This document shows, one piece after another, positions 31,947 through 41,823 of a stretch of DNA of 64,000 nucleotides. A model generated the notes under the pieces. It did not search any database. It was not told where the DNA came from and saw only the letters and a program-made list of their open reading frames with translations. Both the position numbers and the translations under genes were made by a program. The DNA comes from Anthracocystis setariae (Eukaryota > Basidiomycota > Ustilaginomycetes > Ustilaginales > Ustilaginaceae): positions 62,001 to 126,000 of the forward strand of contig CAKMXJ010000020.1 of the NCBI GenBank assembly GCA_928724745.1, written 5' to 3'. Position 1 is the stretch's first letter. The number at the start of each line of letters is the position of its first letter.

Positions 31947-33371
31947 ATGTCTCAACCTCGTCCGGCCGCCACAGGCCTCGAAATGTATCCCGATGCAATC
32001 AGGCTGGCTGCTATTGACCTCACAGACAGTGGCGCAGCTGAAAGACTCTTCCGCGAGCTCGAAAACATGGAGTCGCAAGGTACGATGCTTTCGCAAGGCG
32101 ACGACGACAACAACACTCGAATCGAGATCCCCTGGGACTCTAGCGCCTATCCTTCTTCGGCGTCATCACCACCGCCGTCATTGTCTCAAGCCTCTCATGT
32201 ACCGTCGCAAGTCTCGTTAGCAATGCAAGATTCATCGTCACCTGCCCTGACTCAATCGTCTGTGTCTCTGGCTGGCTCCTCACACTGGACGACACCAGCT
32301 CTGCATGCTCTCGTACGCGCTGTCATTGCATACAATCCCAATCTTGCAACAACCTCGAAGGACCGTGGTTTAGCTTGGTCGAGCGCACATGCCGAGTTCA
32401 ACAATATGGCTTCGGCTCATGAGTTTCAGATGAGGTCGCTCGATGCATGCAAGCTCAAGTTCAAGGAGCTCAAGAACTCTCGCGAGAAGGGAGCAAGGCT
32501 CAATAGCAGACGTACTGGCATTGTCGAGGAATACGATGACATTGACAAGATGCTTGACGAGTACATACAGTCTGAGAATGGTGGTGTGGGTCATGCTCCT
32601 GGACGTCGAAAGACAAAGAAGACTGGGCCACGTTCGAAAGCAGCGTCCACGGCTCGTATGGTGGAACAGACTCGAGAGGCGATGACCCAGATCGCCGGAT
32701 CACACAACCGGACCCCGTCGAGACCATCAGCAACACCTGGACCTACATCAACGCCATCTCGACAGGCAACAGCAACTCCTACTCGACCTTTGGCGTCTCC
32801 TGTACCGTCTGTGCTCGACATCGATGCAGAAGATGATCCTTCGACTCGGGCTATGCTCAGGCGAGCTCGCCGAACGTCCAACACCTCCGACACCGAACTT
32901 CTCGAGGGAGACGAACCTGTTCGAAAGCGCCTCAAGACGTCGGACTCTATCGCATTGCTGGCACACGCAGCCTCACAGATGATACAAGCTGATGGAGGAT
33001 ACCAACGGGAGCACCTCGACTACCTCAAGCAGCAAGGTGAGAGACAGGAACGGCTAGCACAGGCACAACTTGCTAAGGAGAGTCGGCTCGAGAAAGAAAT
33101 GCAGACGTTGAGACAGGATTTGACGGGGATGATGTCTCAGTTGATGTCGATGATGCAGACCCATCATTCAACGTCGTCGAGCCGTGGTACTCGCCAAGCA
33201 AGCGTCGCTCCAGCCCTTGACACGATCGACCAAGAACGCACGCCGACGACAACACAACGATACATCCAGCGTGAGGGCTCAATCTCATCAAATGTCTCGA
33301 CTCCAAGCCATCGACGAAGCCAGCGCGCCACCTCAAGACCTCGCACAAACTCATACGGTGGTTTTGACTAG
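31947..33371 (+). CDS. Myb/SANT-like DNA-binding protein of transposon B
   Basis: A 474-residue homologue of the copy A protein, starting MSQPRPAATGLEM. The Myb/SANT-like domain lies at about 110-190 (HWTTPALHALVRAVIAYNPNL ... KLKFKELKNSREKG), followed by TGIVEEYDDIDKMLDEYIQSENG. The middle is Ser/Thr/Pro-rich (TPSRPSATPGPTSTPSRQ). A coiled-coil segment precedes the conserved tail, which ends NSYGGFD. No stop or frameshift is seen. Role inferred as the accessory DNA-binding partner of the transposase. Confidence 0.82.
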   Translation: MSQPRPAATGLEMYPDAIRLAAIDLTDSGAAERLFRELENMESQGTMLSQGDDDNNTRIEIPWDSSAYPSSASSPPPSLSQASHVPSQVSLAMQDSSSPALTQSSVSLAGSSHWTTPALHALVRAVIAYNPNLATTSKDRGLAWSSAHAEFNNMASAHEFQMRSLDACKLKFKELKNSREKGARLNSRRTGIVEEYDDIDKMLDEYIQSENGGVGHAPGRRKTKKTGPRSKAASTARMVEQTREAMTQIAGSHNRTPSRPSATPGPTSTPSRQATATPTRPLASPVPSVLDIDAEDDPSTRAMLRRARRTSNTSDTELLEGDEPVRKRLKTSDSIALLAHAASQMIQADGGYQREHLDYLKQQGERQERLAQAQLAKESRLEKEMQTLRQDLTGMMSQLMSMMQTHHSTSSSRGTRQASVAPALDTIDQERTPTTTQRYIQREGSISSNVSTPSHRRSQRATSRPRTNSYGGFD

Positions 33372-33440
33372 CTTGTATTCACTCTCACATCATGTACATA
33401 GACTCGTATCGAAATGCTAACCCTTTCGCTGACCATTGAC

Positions 33441-34676
33441 TTAGACTGCCGGTAATCCAAGCTCTACCTCCTCCTCGTCGTGTGTCTCCTCCTCTGTCAA
33501 CCTAAGTACTGCCTCTTCCTCGGCCAGTTCAGGCATGTTAACACCGCTCTGAGTCTGTGTCGGATCAGGGCTGACAGTCGCCCTCCGTATCCGTCGGCCG
33601 TCGAAGTACTCGTCCAGCTCGGGGGGATTGCAGCCAACTCGCGTACTTACCTGGTTACCAACAAGGCATGTCTTGGCGTTGAACAAGATAACGGCAACTA
33701 ACCAATCCTGAGCGACCGGCGCCAGTCCCGTCTTCTGCTGCTTCTTGATGTCGAAACGCGGCCATTGGGTCGATACATGTCCGATAGCCCACTCAACATG
33801 TATTCTGAAGTTGTTCATGATTCTATTGAAGTGTGCTTGATACGTTGAGATGATGCTACCCCTATGTTTGGTGAGGATCGCTGCCAAGTTGCGGTATGCT
33901 TGATCGCCGTAAAGGAAGAGTTGAGCCCCAGACTGTGACTTTGCATAGCGAGCAGCCCATTCGGGGAGGTCCAGCTCGTCAGACATCCTAGAGTCATGCA
34001 TGCGACCGACGAACGGGTGTGAGCAGAAGATGAGCCCATCAGGTACCGATATGAACTGGTACTTCAGGGCATGCTGACGTTTGTGGCCGCTGTACACCAT
34101 CTCCTGCTGCAGCACAGGCCGGGCGATCGGTCGTACGGTACCATCGATCGCTCCCCAGAACCATGGCATTCCGAATCGTCTTTGTATTGCAGCCTGGTAC
34201 TCGTCAAGACGACGAGGTGAGACAAGCTGATGCTTCTGACTCCGAACGTCGAGTAAGTGACCCCATCGTCCATACAACCAGTCGCTCATGTGTCTCACAA
34301 CACGGCTGACACGGCCTGCTGACCATCCATACCGGCCTTCTATCGACCGCAGCGACTTTCCACGGAGCCAGGAGCACAGCATGAACAAGGCAACCTTACT
34401 CTCAACACAGTCCTTTTCGTACGTTCGCACTGGGTTTGGTAACTTCAATGCATCATGTATTGCTTCGAACTGTGTGAATGTATAGCCTGTTTCGGCTCTA
34501 AAGTGCAGCTCGTCGTGTGATCGCTTGATATGATGGTATGAGCGGGGCTTGAGGTCGGTCGGTGGCCTCCGTAATGCAGCGGTGGCAATTGCGGCTATGA
34601 GCAGCATGCGTTTTGAAGCTCGACGGTGGAAGGATTCGACCTGCATGATCGCGAAGAACCGTGCAGAATCGTGCAT
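33441..34676 (-). CDS. PIF/Harbinger-type DDE transposase, copy B
   Basis: A 411-residue transposase starting MHDSARFFAIMQVE; Met11 is the position equivalent to the copy A start. Helix-turn-helix region IEGRYGWSAGRVSRVVRH. Catalytic residues Asp178 (WGAIDGTVRP), Asp258 (YGDQAY) and Glu295 (VEWAIG) keep the 80/37 spacing. Shared motifs YSGHKRQHALKYQFIS and GRMHDSRM are present. The C-terminus is acidic (EEEAVLRLTEEETHDEEEVE). Open over its whole length. Confidence 0.88.
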   Translation of the reverse strand: MHDSARFFAIMQVESFHRRASKRMLLIAAIATAALRRPPTDLKPRSYHHIKRSHDELHFRAETGYTFTQFEAIHDALKLPNPVRTYEKDCVESKVALFMLCSWLRGKSLRSIEGRYGWSAGRVSRVVRHMSDWLYGRWGHLLDVRSQKHQLVSPRRLDEYQAAIQRRFGMPWFWGAIDGTVRPIARPVLQQEMVYSGHKRQHALKYQFISVPDGLIFCSHPFVGRMHDSRMSDELDLPEWAARYAKSQSGAQLFLYGDQAYRNLAAILTKHRGSIISTYQAHFNRIMNNFRIHVEWAIGHVSTQWPRFDIKKQQKTGLAPVAQDWLVAVILFNAKTCLVGNQVSTRVGCNPPELDEYFDGRRIRRATVSPDPTQTQSGVNMPELAEEEAVLRLTEEETHDEEEVELGLPAV

Positions 34677-34888
34677 AACCTTGCATAGAATAAGGTTACG
34701 CCGCCGTCGTATACGTGTGAGATGGTGTTAGTGGTCGTACAGGGGCCCCGCACGACGAGGAATCTTGTTTGCTTGCCAGTCAACAAAGTCCAAGTACGAT
34801 CTATTCATGCACACACTCAGGCTTAGTAATCAAAGACGCAGGATTCATGTTACATTATAGTCAAACTACATACAAACTACACCAAACC

Positions 34889-34970
34889 CATCGACCCGGA
34901 GGTGGCCAATCACCTCGATGATCCTCTCCGCCAAAGATCATTGAGGTGATTGGCCACCTTCGGGTCGATG
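34889..34970. repeat. 35-bp inverted repeat upstream of transposase B
   Basis: Arms 34889-34923 and 34936-34970 are complementary at 33 of 35 positions around a 12-nt loop (34924-34935). The outer ends read CATCGACCC and GGGTCGATG. It lies inside the element, between the transposase start and the right terminus, and could form a strong hairpin or a paired protein-binding site. Confidence 0.92.
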
Positions 34971-34998
34971 ACATGACATTCCGGGTTTTGGACCCTGA

Positions 34999-35053
34999 GC
35001 TCATCGACGTGGTACCGAAAGCCATCGACCTGGTAGCGTACCGAAAACTCTCT
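34999..35053. repeat. subterminal direct repeats and right terminal repeat, copy B
   Basis: Two direct units with CATCGAC[G/C]TGGTA followed by ACCGAAA lie next to each other, and the second runs into the right terminus CCGAAAACTCTCT (35041-35053). GAGCTCATCGAC also occurs near the left end (about 31656). Such subterminal repeats are typical transposase or accessory-protein binding sites. Confidence 0.7.
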
Positions 35054-35480
35054 ATTAAATCCACTTTATAACATCATGCACCAGGGGCCGGAAGATCGGT
35101 TAACTTGGCATCCCGCACTCGAGCTGCCAGAATCTACTGTGTATGAAGCACTTTGTTGTAGCAAGCTGCATGAAATACTGTATGATGCCACCCACAACGC
35201 TGCAACACACTCAAAATCGCTACCGACGGTCTGCATCAGTGCGCAAGCTTCATCTCAGACGCAATTTGAAATCAAGAAAGCTCGCCCAAACTCGAATCAA
35301 AACCGCAATATGAGCTGGTGGATCACATTGGCCCTAAGACCGGGCTTTCCTCGAAACCAGTGCGCTCTGGTGCATGTTGTAATCGCTTTGAGAGGGTTAG
35401 TGTGCTCAACGATCAGGTCCAAACAATCCTTGTAGAACGGTCGACAAGCGAGCTAAGTTGCACTCTGATCTCCTTTTTGG

Positions 35481-35518
<38 letters not shown>
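35481..35518. repeat. poly-A tract of 38
   Basis: An uninterrupted A run; no target duplication or retroelement body was recognised next to it. Confidence 0.95.
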
Positions 35519-35520
<2 letters not shown>

Positions 35521-37736
35521 GGAGGACCCGTTGTAGATACAAATTCATGTACCTGGCAAGCTACAGAACCGTACGATCGCTACAGTCGCGGTGCTTGGAA
35601 GCCATTCACAATCGCCACCTTGCTTCGGCTGTGGCTGCTCCTTATCCTTGCGTATCGTTGGTGGTGCATTCCCTGCGCCCCTCTCTTATCTAGTGATGAT
35701 GGATACGCCATGTAACCGAATTGCTGCTATCAGACCGACCGACCATCGTGACCCCACATCGACCCTCTACAACCCACATGATAGCGCAGCGTATCTCTTC
35801 TTGTGAGAGGAGATCGGTGTTATCGGTTGGTCCGATGATGACCTTCGTGGGAGAGAATAAGCATTCGCCTTGTTTTCGAAGCCGGCTTAGGTGAAACCTC
35901 TCAACCCCCCATCTACAGTAGTTCTTCCCTGGAACTTGTGGGAAGTTGCGTCTTGGGCTTGGTAGTTCCGACTCTGTATCTCGTCTGCAGTCCTTCGTTG
36001 GTTTTCTACAGCTTCAGCAGGTAGGCCAATACAGAGACGATAGGATAGGATAGCATAGCGCTGGTGCGGTGCGGTGCAGTGCGGTGCAATGAAAAATGAC
36101 ATTATTTTGACTGTAAATGAGACAAGGCGGAAACGTCACACGTCGGCGTTCGATTCAAAAGCACACACCGCACCGCGCGCTCTCCCAGCAAAACATTCCA
36201 GTGGAATCTTTTGGTTTTCGTTGGCTGATCCAAAGCACATGCTCAGTCTTGGCGATAAAACGGTGATTACGAGCGACCGAGCAGGTACAATAGTGCCAAG
36301 ACTTTTCGCTTGCAGCATCCCATATTGCAGCATTTCCGGTACAATCCCGTACAGAAACCGCTCTGCCCCTTGCTCCTCCCCTATTTGACAGAGGCGAAAG
36401 AGGACCAAAGCAAGGGGCACACACTCTGTTTCTGGTTCGCATCACTGTGTTCCCAACGCAGTCTTGAGACTCCGATCCGCACCGCACCGCACCGCACCGC
36501 ACCTCACCGCACCGTTGGCGTGGTACAGTAGAGTCAAGCTTTTGTCCGCTCCGCCGATTCGCACTACAGTACAGTCACAGTACTGTACACTACTAACTAC
36601 TACTAAGAGTTAGTTGGTGGGTGCTCCAAGCTCGTTGCTTGCGTCTCCCAATCAAGTCTGACTGTATCGCTAGTCGACTTGAGACAACCGCCGCCTCGTT
36701 CCACTCAACGTAGTCAGTCGGGCCAAGTTTACCCGATTGCAAAACCAATCTCTGTGTAGCAGAGCAGAGAAACGGTACAGTACCATCTTGAAATTTCATC
36801 ATCAGCACAGAAAACCGGCTTGGAAAATACAGTGTATCTCCGAATTTGCAACAGTCACATACAAGTGCGGATCGCGCATATCCACGCTGTTAAGCGCGGC
36901 TGCAATTTCAAATTCTTGGCATCGGTGCTTTCGCCGTCTTTCAAACTGCACACTCTATTCTAATCATCAACCCCTTTCGCTGTCGGTCAACAACAACGCA
37001 CTCGCATTCTCGTATTTGTGCAGAGTCCACTCCATCTTCCGGGAGGATCTTGGTGCTGTTAGCCGGAGAGATTGTTGTCGGATTGGGTGGTGTGTTTTTG
37101 GTTGTAGCCCTAGGTAGGAAGCTGTCGAGGGGAGAGCAATGTAGCTGGCGTCGAATCCAAGACACGATGGGTGGGCCAAGATGCAGACCTGAAATCCGGT
37201 TTGATTACCGGCCAAGCAACACACATGGAGATACTGCATTCCGATCTTGTGCCGTGAAGATCCGACTCGTGCGACCCCAGTAAAGACAGGGAGAAGGGGG
37301 AAACGATATTGGACGGCTTTTGCCCGCGATGGTGGCGATGTCGCTACGTGTGTGTCTTGAACCTGTGCAATGCGATTGGTTTTCTGTATGACCGATGCTG
37401 CATGCCAGATCTCACCGCAAACCTCGACGACAGGCGCAAACAAATGCACACACACACACACACATTCGCACGCACAAATGGCCATTCAATTGGCTGACCC
37501 TACCAGACACATTTGATACCACGCGAGCATCCCGTAGCAAACTATGGCGTGCTCAACCTCAACACACACCAGCATGCATTCGCATACGGTAAGCCAAGCA
37601 CTTGACCTCAGGGTTCATGATGCTGTTCGGATATGATCATCTACAGTAATCGACCGGTCGATGGAATCCTGAGAGTCTCGGATTACGGTCCGAAGTGAAT
37701 TTGACCAAAGCCCCCTGACGGTGGGTGTCAATTTTC

Positions 37737-37764
<28 letters not shown>
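37737..37764. repeat. poly-T tract of 28
   Basis: An uninterrupted T run about 250 bp upstream of the COG6 start. Confidence 0.95.
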
Positions 37765-37767
<3 letters not shown>

Positions 37768-38017
37768 ATATTTTCGCTTTATTGCTTGGCGCTTTAACAA
37801 TGCATTCCAAAAACAATTTACTGAAATTGCAACACAAATCTTATCGCGGGATCGGGCGAGGAAGCAAGGCGATTCGCACAAGCACAGGCCCACAGTTTGG
37901 TTCAAGACCCTGCCTGACCCATGACCATGACCCATGACCATGACCATGATCCACACCGCTTTCTTCTTGTTCTGAGACCAACGCAGCTTCGCCTGACATC
38001 CAAACGTGCAAGCCACC

Positions 38018-40258
38018 ATGGCTACGATACATACAGCCACTAGTGGCGCATCCCAACCGGGCGCATCCTCGTTGAGGATCCTCGCCAACGACGTTCCCGC
38101 CTCCCCGTCCACCCCCACCGCGAGCACATCACGACCCATCGCTTCACGGGTTCGCTCCGTCCTCCTGCACAACACACACGATGCCACGCACATCCGCAAA
38201 GCGCTCGACACCCTCGCCACCATGTACCCCTCCACCCATTCGACCTCCACCGCCCCACTACAACTCGTGGACACCGCCAGAGCACGACGCGACCTCGACC
38301 ACGACATCCGACAACGCATGCTCAGCGCTACGGACAACATCATCGCAGTTCTCAACACCGTCGACAATGCCCTCGTGCAACTCTCGGATGATGTGGCTGC
38401 CATGCACGCCTCTTGCGATAGTGTCCAGGATCAACTGCGCCGCGCGGACGAATCGAGTCGCTACCTCGTCGAACACGCCGAGGGATTGGAACGACAACGT
38501 GCAGCGACGCTCACGCAGGTTGAGGTCGCCAAACTCTTCCTGTCGCGCTTTACGCTTACCGATGCAGAACGTGCGGCGATCTACTCGCGCGAAGTGCGCG
38601 TCGGTGATGATCTCTTCCATGCCATGGATAAGCTGCAACGCATCCGGAGCGAGTGTCAGATCCTATTGCAGGGGTCCGAGCCGTTGACTTCCGTCAGTGG
38701 GGCGGTCGGTGGGGGAACACGCGCTGCGATGGATATCATGTCGACTACTGCGGAGGACCTCGAGCAGGCGTATCAGAAGCTGTACAAGTGGTGCTCGTTC
38801 GAGTTCCGCCAGCCCGTCAAGGAGGGTCTCGAAGTCTCGTCGAGCTTGCAGGAAGCGACGCGGCGGCTCAAGCTCTCACGCCAGGATCTACTGCGTTCGG
38901 CGCTGGCCACGTTGGTGCAGACGCGCAGCTCGATCCTTGCGAATGCATTCATGGCCGCACTCACCATGGGCGCAGGTCCACCGACGTATCTGCCGGGGCC
39001 GATCGAGCTGCATGCGCACGATCCGATGCGGTATGTGGGCGATATGCTCGCATGGATCCACCAGACGGTGGCGTCGGAGCGCGAGTTTCTCACGTCGCTG
39101 TTCGACGAGAAGGAGGGCGAAGGCGGACGGCGCATCGGGCAGCGTCGACGCGGGTTGGAGGGTTCGCTCGATCTGACCGGTTCGCATGCCGAGTCGCTTC
39201 GGTTGGGTGCGGGCGAAGCGTTGGTTCGCGAGGTTCTCAATTCCAACCTCGACGGTTGCTGTCGTCCACTCAAGTTGCGCATCCAGCAGACGCTCGGATC
39301 GCAGGAAGGCTGCGTGACGGCGTACAGGTTAGCACATCTGGTTCAGTTCTACCGCATTACGATGGAGAGGACGATCGGTTCCAGGGCGAAACTCAGTCGC
39401 ACGTTGGGCGAGTTGTGCGAGGTGGCGGTGAGTGCGTTTGCTGAGACGGTGCAGCGCCAGAGTGAGGGGATAGCGCGGTACGAGGGTGTGGTGGAGGCGG
39501 ATTTGGCTTTGCCCCCGCCGTTGACGGCTACGATGGCGACGTTGAAGGAGTTGATGGCGGAGTTCTCAAGGTCGGTTACCGACGATGCTCCACCTAGTGC
39601 CAAGGCGCAGGCGAGCCAAGGGGAGAGGGGGGAGGGGGTTAGAGCGTCGTTGGTCGACTTTGACTTTGTACTGGTGAAGCTCGTTGAGCCGGTGGTGGAG
39701 TTGGTGCACAGGATGGCGAGTGGACATGTAGTCAAACGCGGGAGGGGGAGGAGTGAAGCGGTGGCCAAGTGGGAGGCGCTCATGTTTACATGCAACTGTC
39801 TCGAAGCGGTTAAAACCGTCGTAGGTGCATATGCGTTTGGTACGTGGAAGGCTGACGAACTCGAATCCACCCTAGAATCCACTCTGCGCCAACTCGCAGA
39901 CGCCCACTCGACCAACCTCATCCATCGCTCCGGCCTGCACTCTGTCCTTACCGTCATCAACGCCAAGGGCGAACCGCCGTTGTCAAAGATGCCAGGCGCT
40001 ACGCAGGTGGAGGTCGCTTCGGCACTGACCCGCTTCGAACAGTGTTTGACCCACGACGATCTGCTAACGCCGCACGAGCTCGATCGACTGTCAAGCCCGA
40101 CAGCACGACAAAAGGTCAACAGCGTCGCGCTACACACACTCACCCAGGCATACTCCGGCATCGTCGCCGCCCTCCAAACCGACGACAATCTCTACACCAC
40201 TGTCGACACGCTCATCAAACGATCACCTGCAGACGTGTCGATCCTGTTGGGTCTATAG
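38018..40258 (+). CDS. COG6: conserved oligomeric Golgi complex subunit 6
   Basis: A 746-residue tethering-complex subunit acting in retrograde vesicle traffic within the Golgi. The start is the ATG in GCCACCATGGCT. The N-terminal part is helical (LDHDIRQRMLSATDNIIAVLNTVDNALVQLSDDVAAMHASCDSVQDQL), followed by LQRIRSECQILL, the EQAYQKLYKWCSFEFRQ segment and the highly conserved GPIELHAHDPMRYVGDMLAWIHQTVASEREFL, all diagnostic of COG6. The C-terminal helical-bundle region is intact to the stop. It converges on the DUF92 gene with only 19 bp between the stop codons, so the 3' untranslated regions must overlap. Confidence 0.93.
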   Translation: MATIHTATSGASQPGASSLRILANDVPASPSTPTASTSRPIASRVRSVLLHNTHDATHIRKALDTLATMYPSTHSTSTAPLQLVDTARARRDLDHDIRQRMLSATDNIIAVLNTVDNALVQLSDDVAAMHASCDSVQDQLRRADESSRYLVEHAEGLERQRAATLTQVEVAKLFLSRFTLTDAERAAIYSREVRVGDDLFHAMDKLQRIRSECQILLQGSEPLTSVSGAVGGGTRAAMDIMSTTAEDLEQAYQKLYKWCSFEFRQPVKEGLEVSSSLQEATRRLKLSRQDLLRSALATLVQTRSSILANAFMAALTMGAGPPTYLPGPIELHAHDPMRYVGDMLAWIHQTVASEREFLTSLFDEKEGEGGRRIGQRRRGLEGSLDLTGSHAESLRLGAGEALVREVLNSNLDGCCRPLKLRIQQTLGSQEGCVTAYRLAHLVQFYRITMERTIGSRAKLSRTLGELCEVAVSAFAETVQRQSEGIARYEGVVEADLALPPPLTATMATLKELMAEFSRSVTDDAPPSAKAQASQGERGEGVRASLVDFDFVLVKLVEPVVELVHRMASGHVVKRGRGRSEAVAKWEALMFTCNCLEAVKTVVGAYAFGTWKADELESTLESTLRQLADAHSTNLIHRSGLHSVLTVINAKGEPPLSKMPGATQVEVASALTRFEQCLTHDDLLTPHELDRLSSPTARQKVNSVALHTLTQAYSGIVAALQTDDNLYTTVDTLIKRSPADVSILLGL

Positions 40259-40277
40259 GGGAAAAATAAACACTTAT

Positions 40278-41228
40278 TTACAGAAATCGAGTGCCAAACC
40301 AAGCTGTAGTCAAAGCGGTGATGAGGCTAGCGACGAAATTGACCGCGTTGTTGTCGAGGATGTCGGTGCCGGTGATTGATGTCCATTTGTCGTACTTGTG
40401 GGTGCGGGGTAGTTTGCCGATGAGGATTTGGTTGGTGGTGGGGTTGTAGAGCGTTTTTTGGAGGGTGGCGCCGAGGAGGCTGTCGATGAGCGAGCCTGTG
40501 AGGCCGGAGAGGGTGAGGATGGTTGTGAGGGTGGCCAGTGTGGAAAGGGAGGGTTGGGGTGTTTTGGAGAGGTGGGAGTGGGTGATCAGGGAGATAGATT
40601 GGACGAGGCCGATGAGTGTTCCTCCCATTGCGGAGACGAGGAGACCGAGAGGGGATATGCCTCCATTTGTACCCTTGGGGACCCTCGTCCATGGAGCGGT
40701 GACGAGTCGTGGTTGCGCCGTCGATAGGATGCCCAACTCGGAAGCGAGCGTATCGCCCATACACGCCGCATAATGTCCACCCACCACCAACGTCAGCACG
40801 AGATTACTGATCGTCACCCCACCCAATTGTGCCAATCCGCGCGGGGAGAGAGGATCCACGTGATTCGCGCCCGAGTTGAGCACGCCAAAGCCAATGCACG
40901 CAACGACCGCAGTGGCACTGTTGCACAACACCTGAATCGCAGATCGATTCCCTAGCGATACGTCCTTTCCGACCTTAACTTGTTGTGCGTCAGCGTGCGT
41001 TTCGAGTTGCTCCTTGCGAGCGCGTTTGAACTTGGTCGCCTTGGAACCGGTGAGGTAGAATACGATCAGACTCAAACCGTAGCCTGGGAAAGGGTTCGCC
41101 ATGGACGCATATCCGACTGCAGTGGCGGTCAGCGCACCATCGAGCGCAAGCGAACCTTTACGGTAACCGGAATAGCCCAGATACGTAGCCAGCGCAAGTG
41201 GAATCGGATATACACCGGACACACTCAT
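40278..41228 (-). CDS. DUF92/TMEM19-family membrane protein
   Basis: A 316-residue multi-pass protein. Family features include the N-terminal hydrophobic YPIPLALATYLGYSGYRKGSL with FPGYGLSLIVFYLTGSKATKFK, the GDTLASELGIL segment, VPKGTNGGISPLGLLVSAMGG (about 183-203), and DSLLGATLQKTLYNPTTNQILIG. A charged loop (KRARKEQLETHADAQQ) separates the first membrane segments. In eukaryotes these proteins are integral membrane proteins of poorly known role. Bacterial and plant relatives are linked to isoprenoid or phytol metabolism, but no function is assigned here. Its 3' end nearly abuts that of COG6. Confidence 0.88.
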   Translation of the reverse strand: MSVSGVYPIPLALATYLGYSGYRKGSLALDGALTATAVGYASMANPFPGYGLSLIVFYLTGSKATKFKRARKEQLETHADAQQVKVGKDVSLGNRSAIQVLCNSATAVVACIGFGVLNSGANHVDPLSPRGLAQLGGVTISNLVLTLVVGGHYAACMGDTLASELGILSTAQPRLVTAPWTRVPKGTNGGISPLGLLVSAMGGTLIGLVQSISLITHSHLSKTPQPSLSTLATLTTILTLSGLTGSLIDSLLGATLQKTLYNPTTNQILIGKLPRTHKYDKWTSITGTDILDNNAVNFVASLITALTTAWFGTRFL

Positions 41229-41823
41229 ATTTCGTCGAGCTCAAGATGAGAGGCGATGGGAGTGGCGAGAGGAGAAGAATGATAAGCGGGCGGATAGATT
41301 AGACCCTTGAATTCGGCGTTTGCATGGGTGGGTCTGTGCACTCACAGTTTTCAACCGCCGACAATCTCATATTGCGATCAAGACAATGTATCAGCCCGTG
41401 TTGGTGGTGCCGATAAGGTAGGGGTGCTCTATACAGCTGCATGACTCTGCCCAGATGTCGGGGCATCATCGTCCTCGACATCATGTGGCTGGTCAATATG
41501 GATGAACTCACAGATAGCAAATGGCTGGATATGGATCGGAATCGGGCTTGAGAGAAATCGAGCCCCGATTGCATGTGTAACCCAAACGGCTATCGACTCA
41601 CCACTACGGAGAAAGCCATCTCAGCCTGACTCCATCACGAAACAATACGATCAAACACGACAACTCGTACTTGGCAATGCAAAAGTAGACAAGCGGGCTT
41701 TTGTTTTAAGTGTAGAAGCGGGAGAGTAAAAGTACATATCGAACACAGCCAGCCTTGACCTGTCGAGCTGGTTTGGTTTCGGCACACAACGCTTCCCAGC
41801 CATGCTGTTGGCTCGAACCAAGC
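41229..41823. other. intergenic region
   Basis: About 595 bp between two minus-strand genes. It presumably holds the promoter of the DUF92 gene and the 3' region of the uS11m gene. No gene or repeat was recognised. Confidence 0.45.

Larger units (their letters stand above)
31566..35056. mobile_element. PIF/Harbinger-like DNA transposon, copy B
   Basis: A complete 3485 bp element (31569-35053). Left end AGAGTGTTTTCGG and right end CCGAAAACTCTCT (complement AGAGAGTTTTCGG) match at 12 of 13 positions. Flanking ATT occurs on both sides (31566-31568 and 35054-35056), a 3-bp target duplication. The insertion sits at the edge of an AT-rich tract. It carries a Myb/SANT-like gene (+) and a DDE transposase (-), converging with 69 bp between stops. 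A long inverted repeat at 34889-34970 and repeated CATCGAC-TGGTA units near the right end occupy the transposase upstream region. Same subfamily as copy A: shared ends and shared non-coding block. Confidence 0.9.
35057..38017. other. long gene-poor region upstream of COG6
   Basis: Nearly 3 kb with no convincing gene on either strand. It holds 38 consecutive A (35481-35518), GGTGC pentamers (36063-36087) and their inverse GCACC pentamers (about 36479-36514), TACAGTACAGTCACAGTACTGTAC-type words near 36565-36590 and 36775, a CA repeat (about 37446-37464) and 28 T (37737-37764). Short open frames lack family features. It also includes the COG6 promoter. Confidence 0.5.

Noticed and set aside
35481..35518. 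Poly-A tract as the tail of a retrotransposon
   Set aside because: No reverse-transcriptase remnant, no target duplication and no repeated body beside it; the same applies to 43093-43128.
36967..37485. 172-codon minus-strand frame in the gene-poor region
   Set aside because: Cys/Val runs come from a CA repeat, composition is atypical, and no family feature or good start context was seen.
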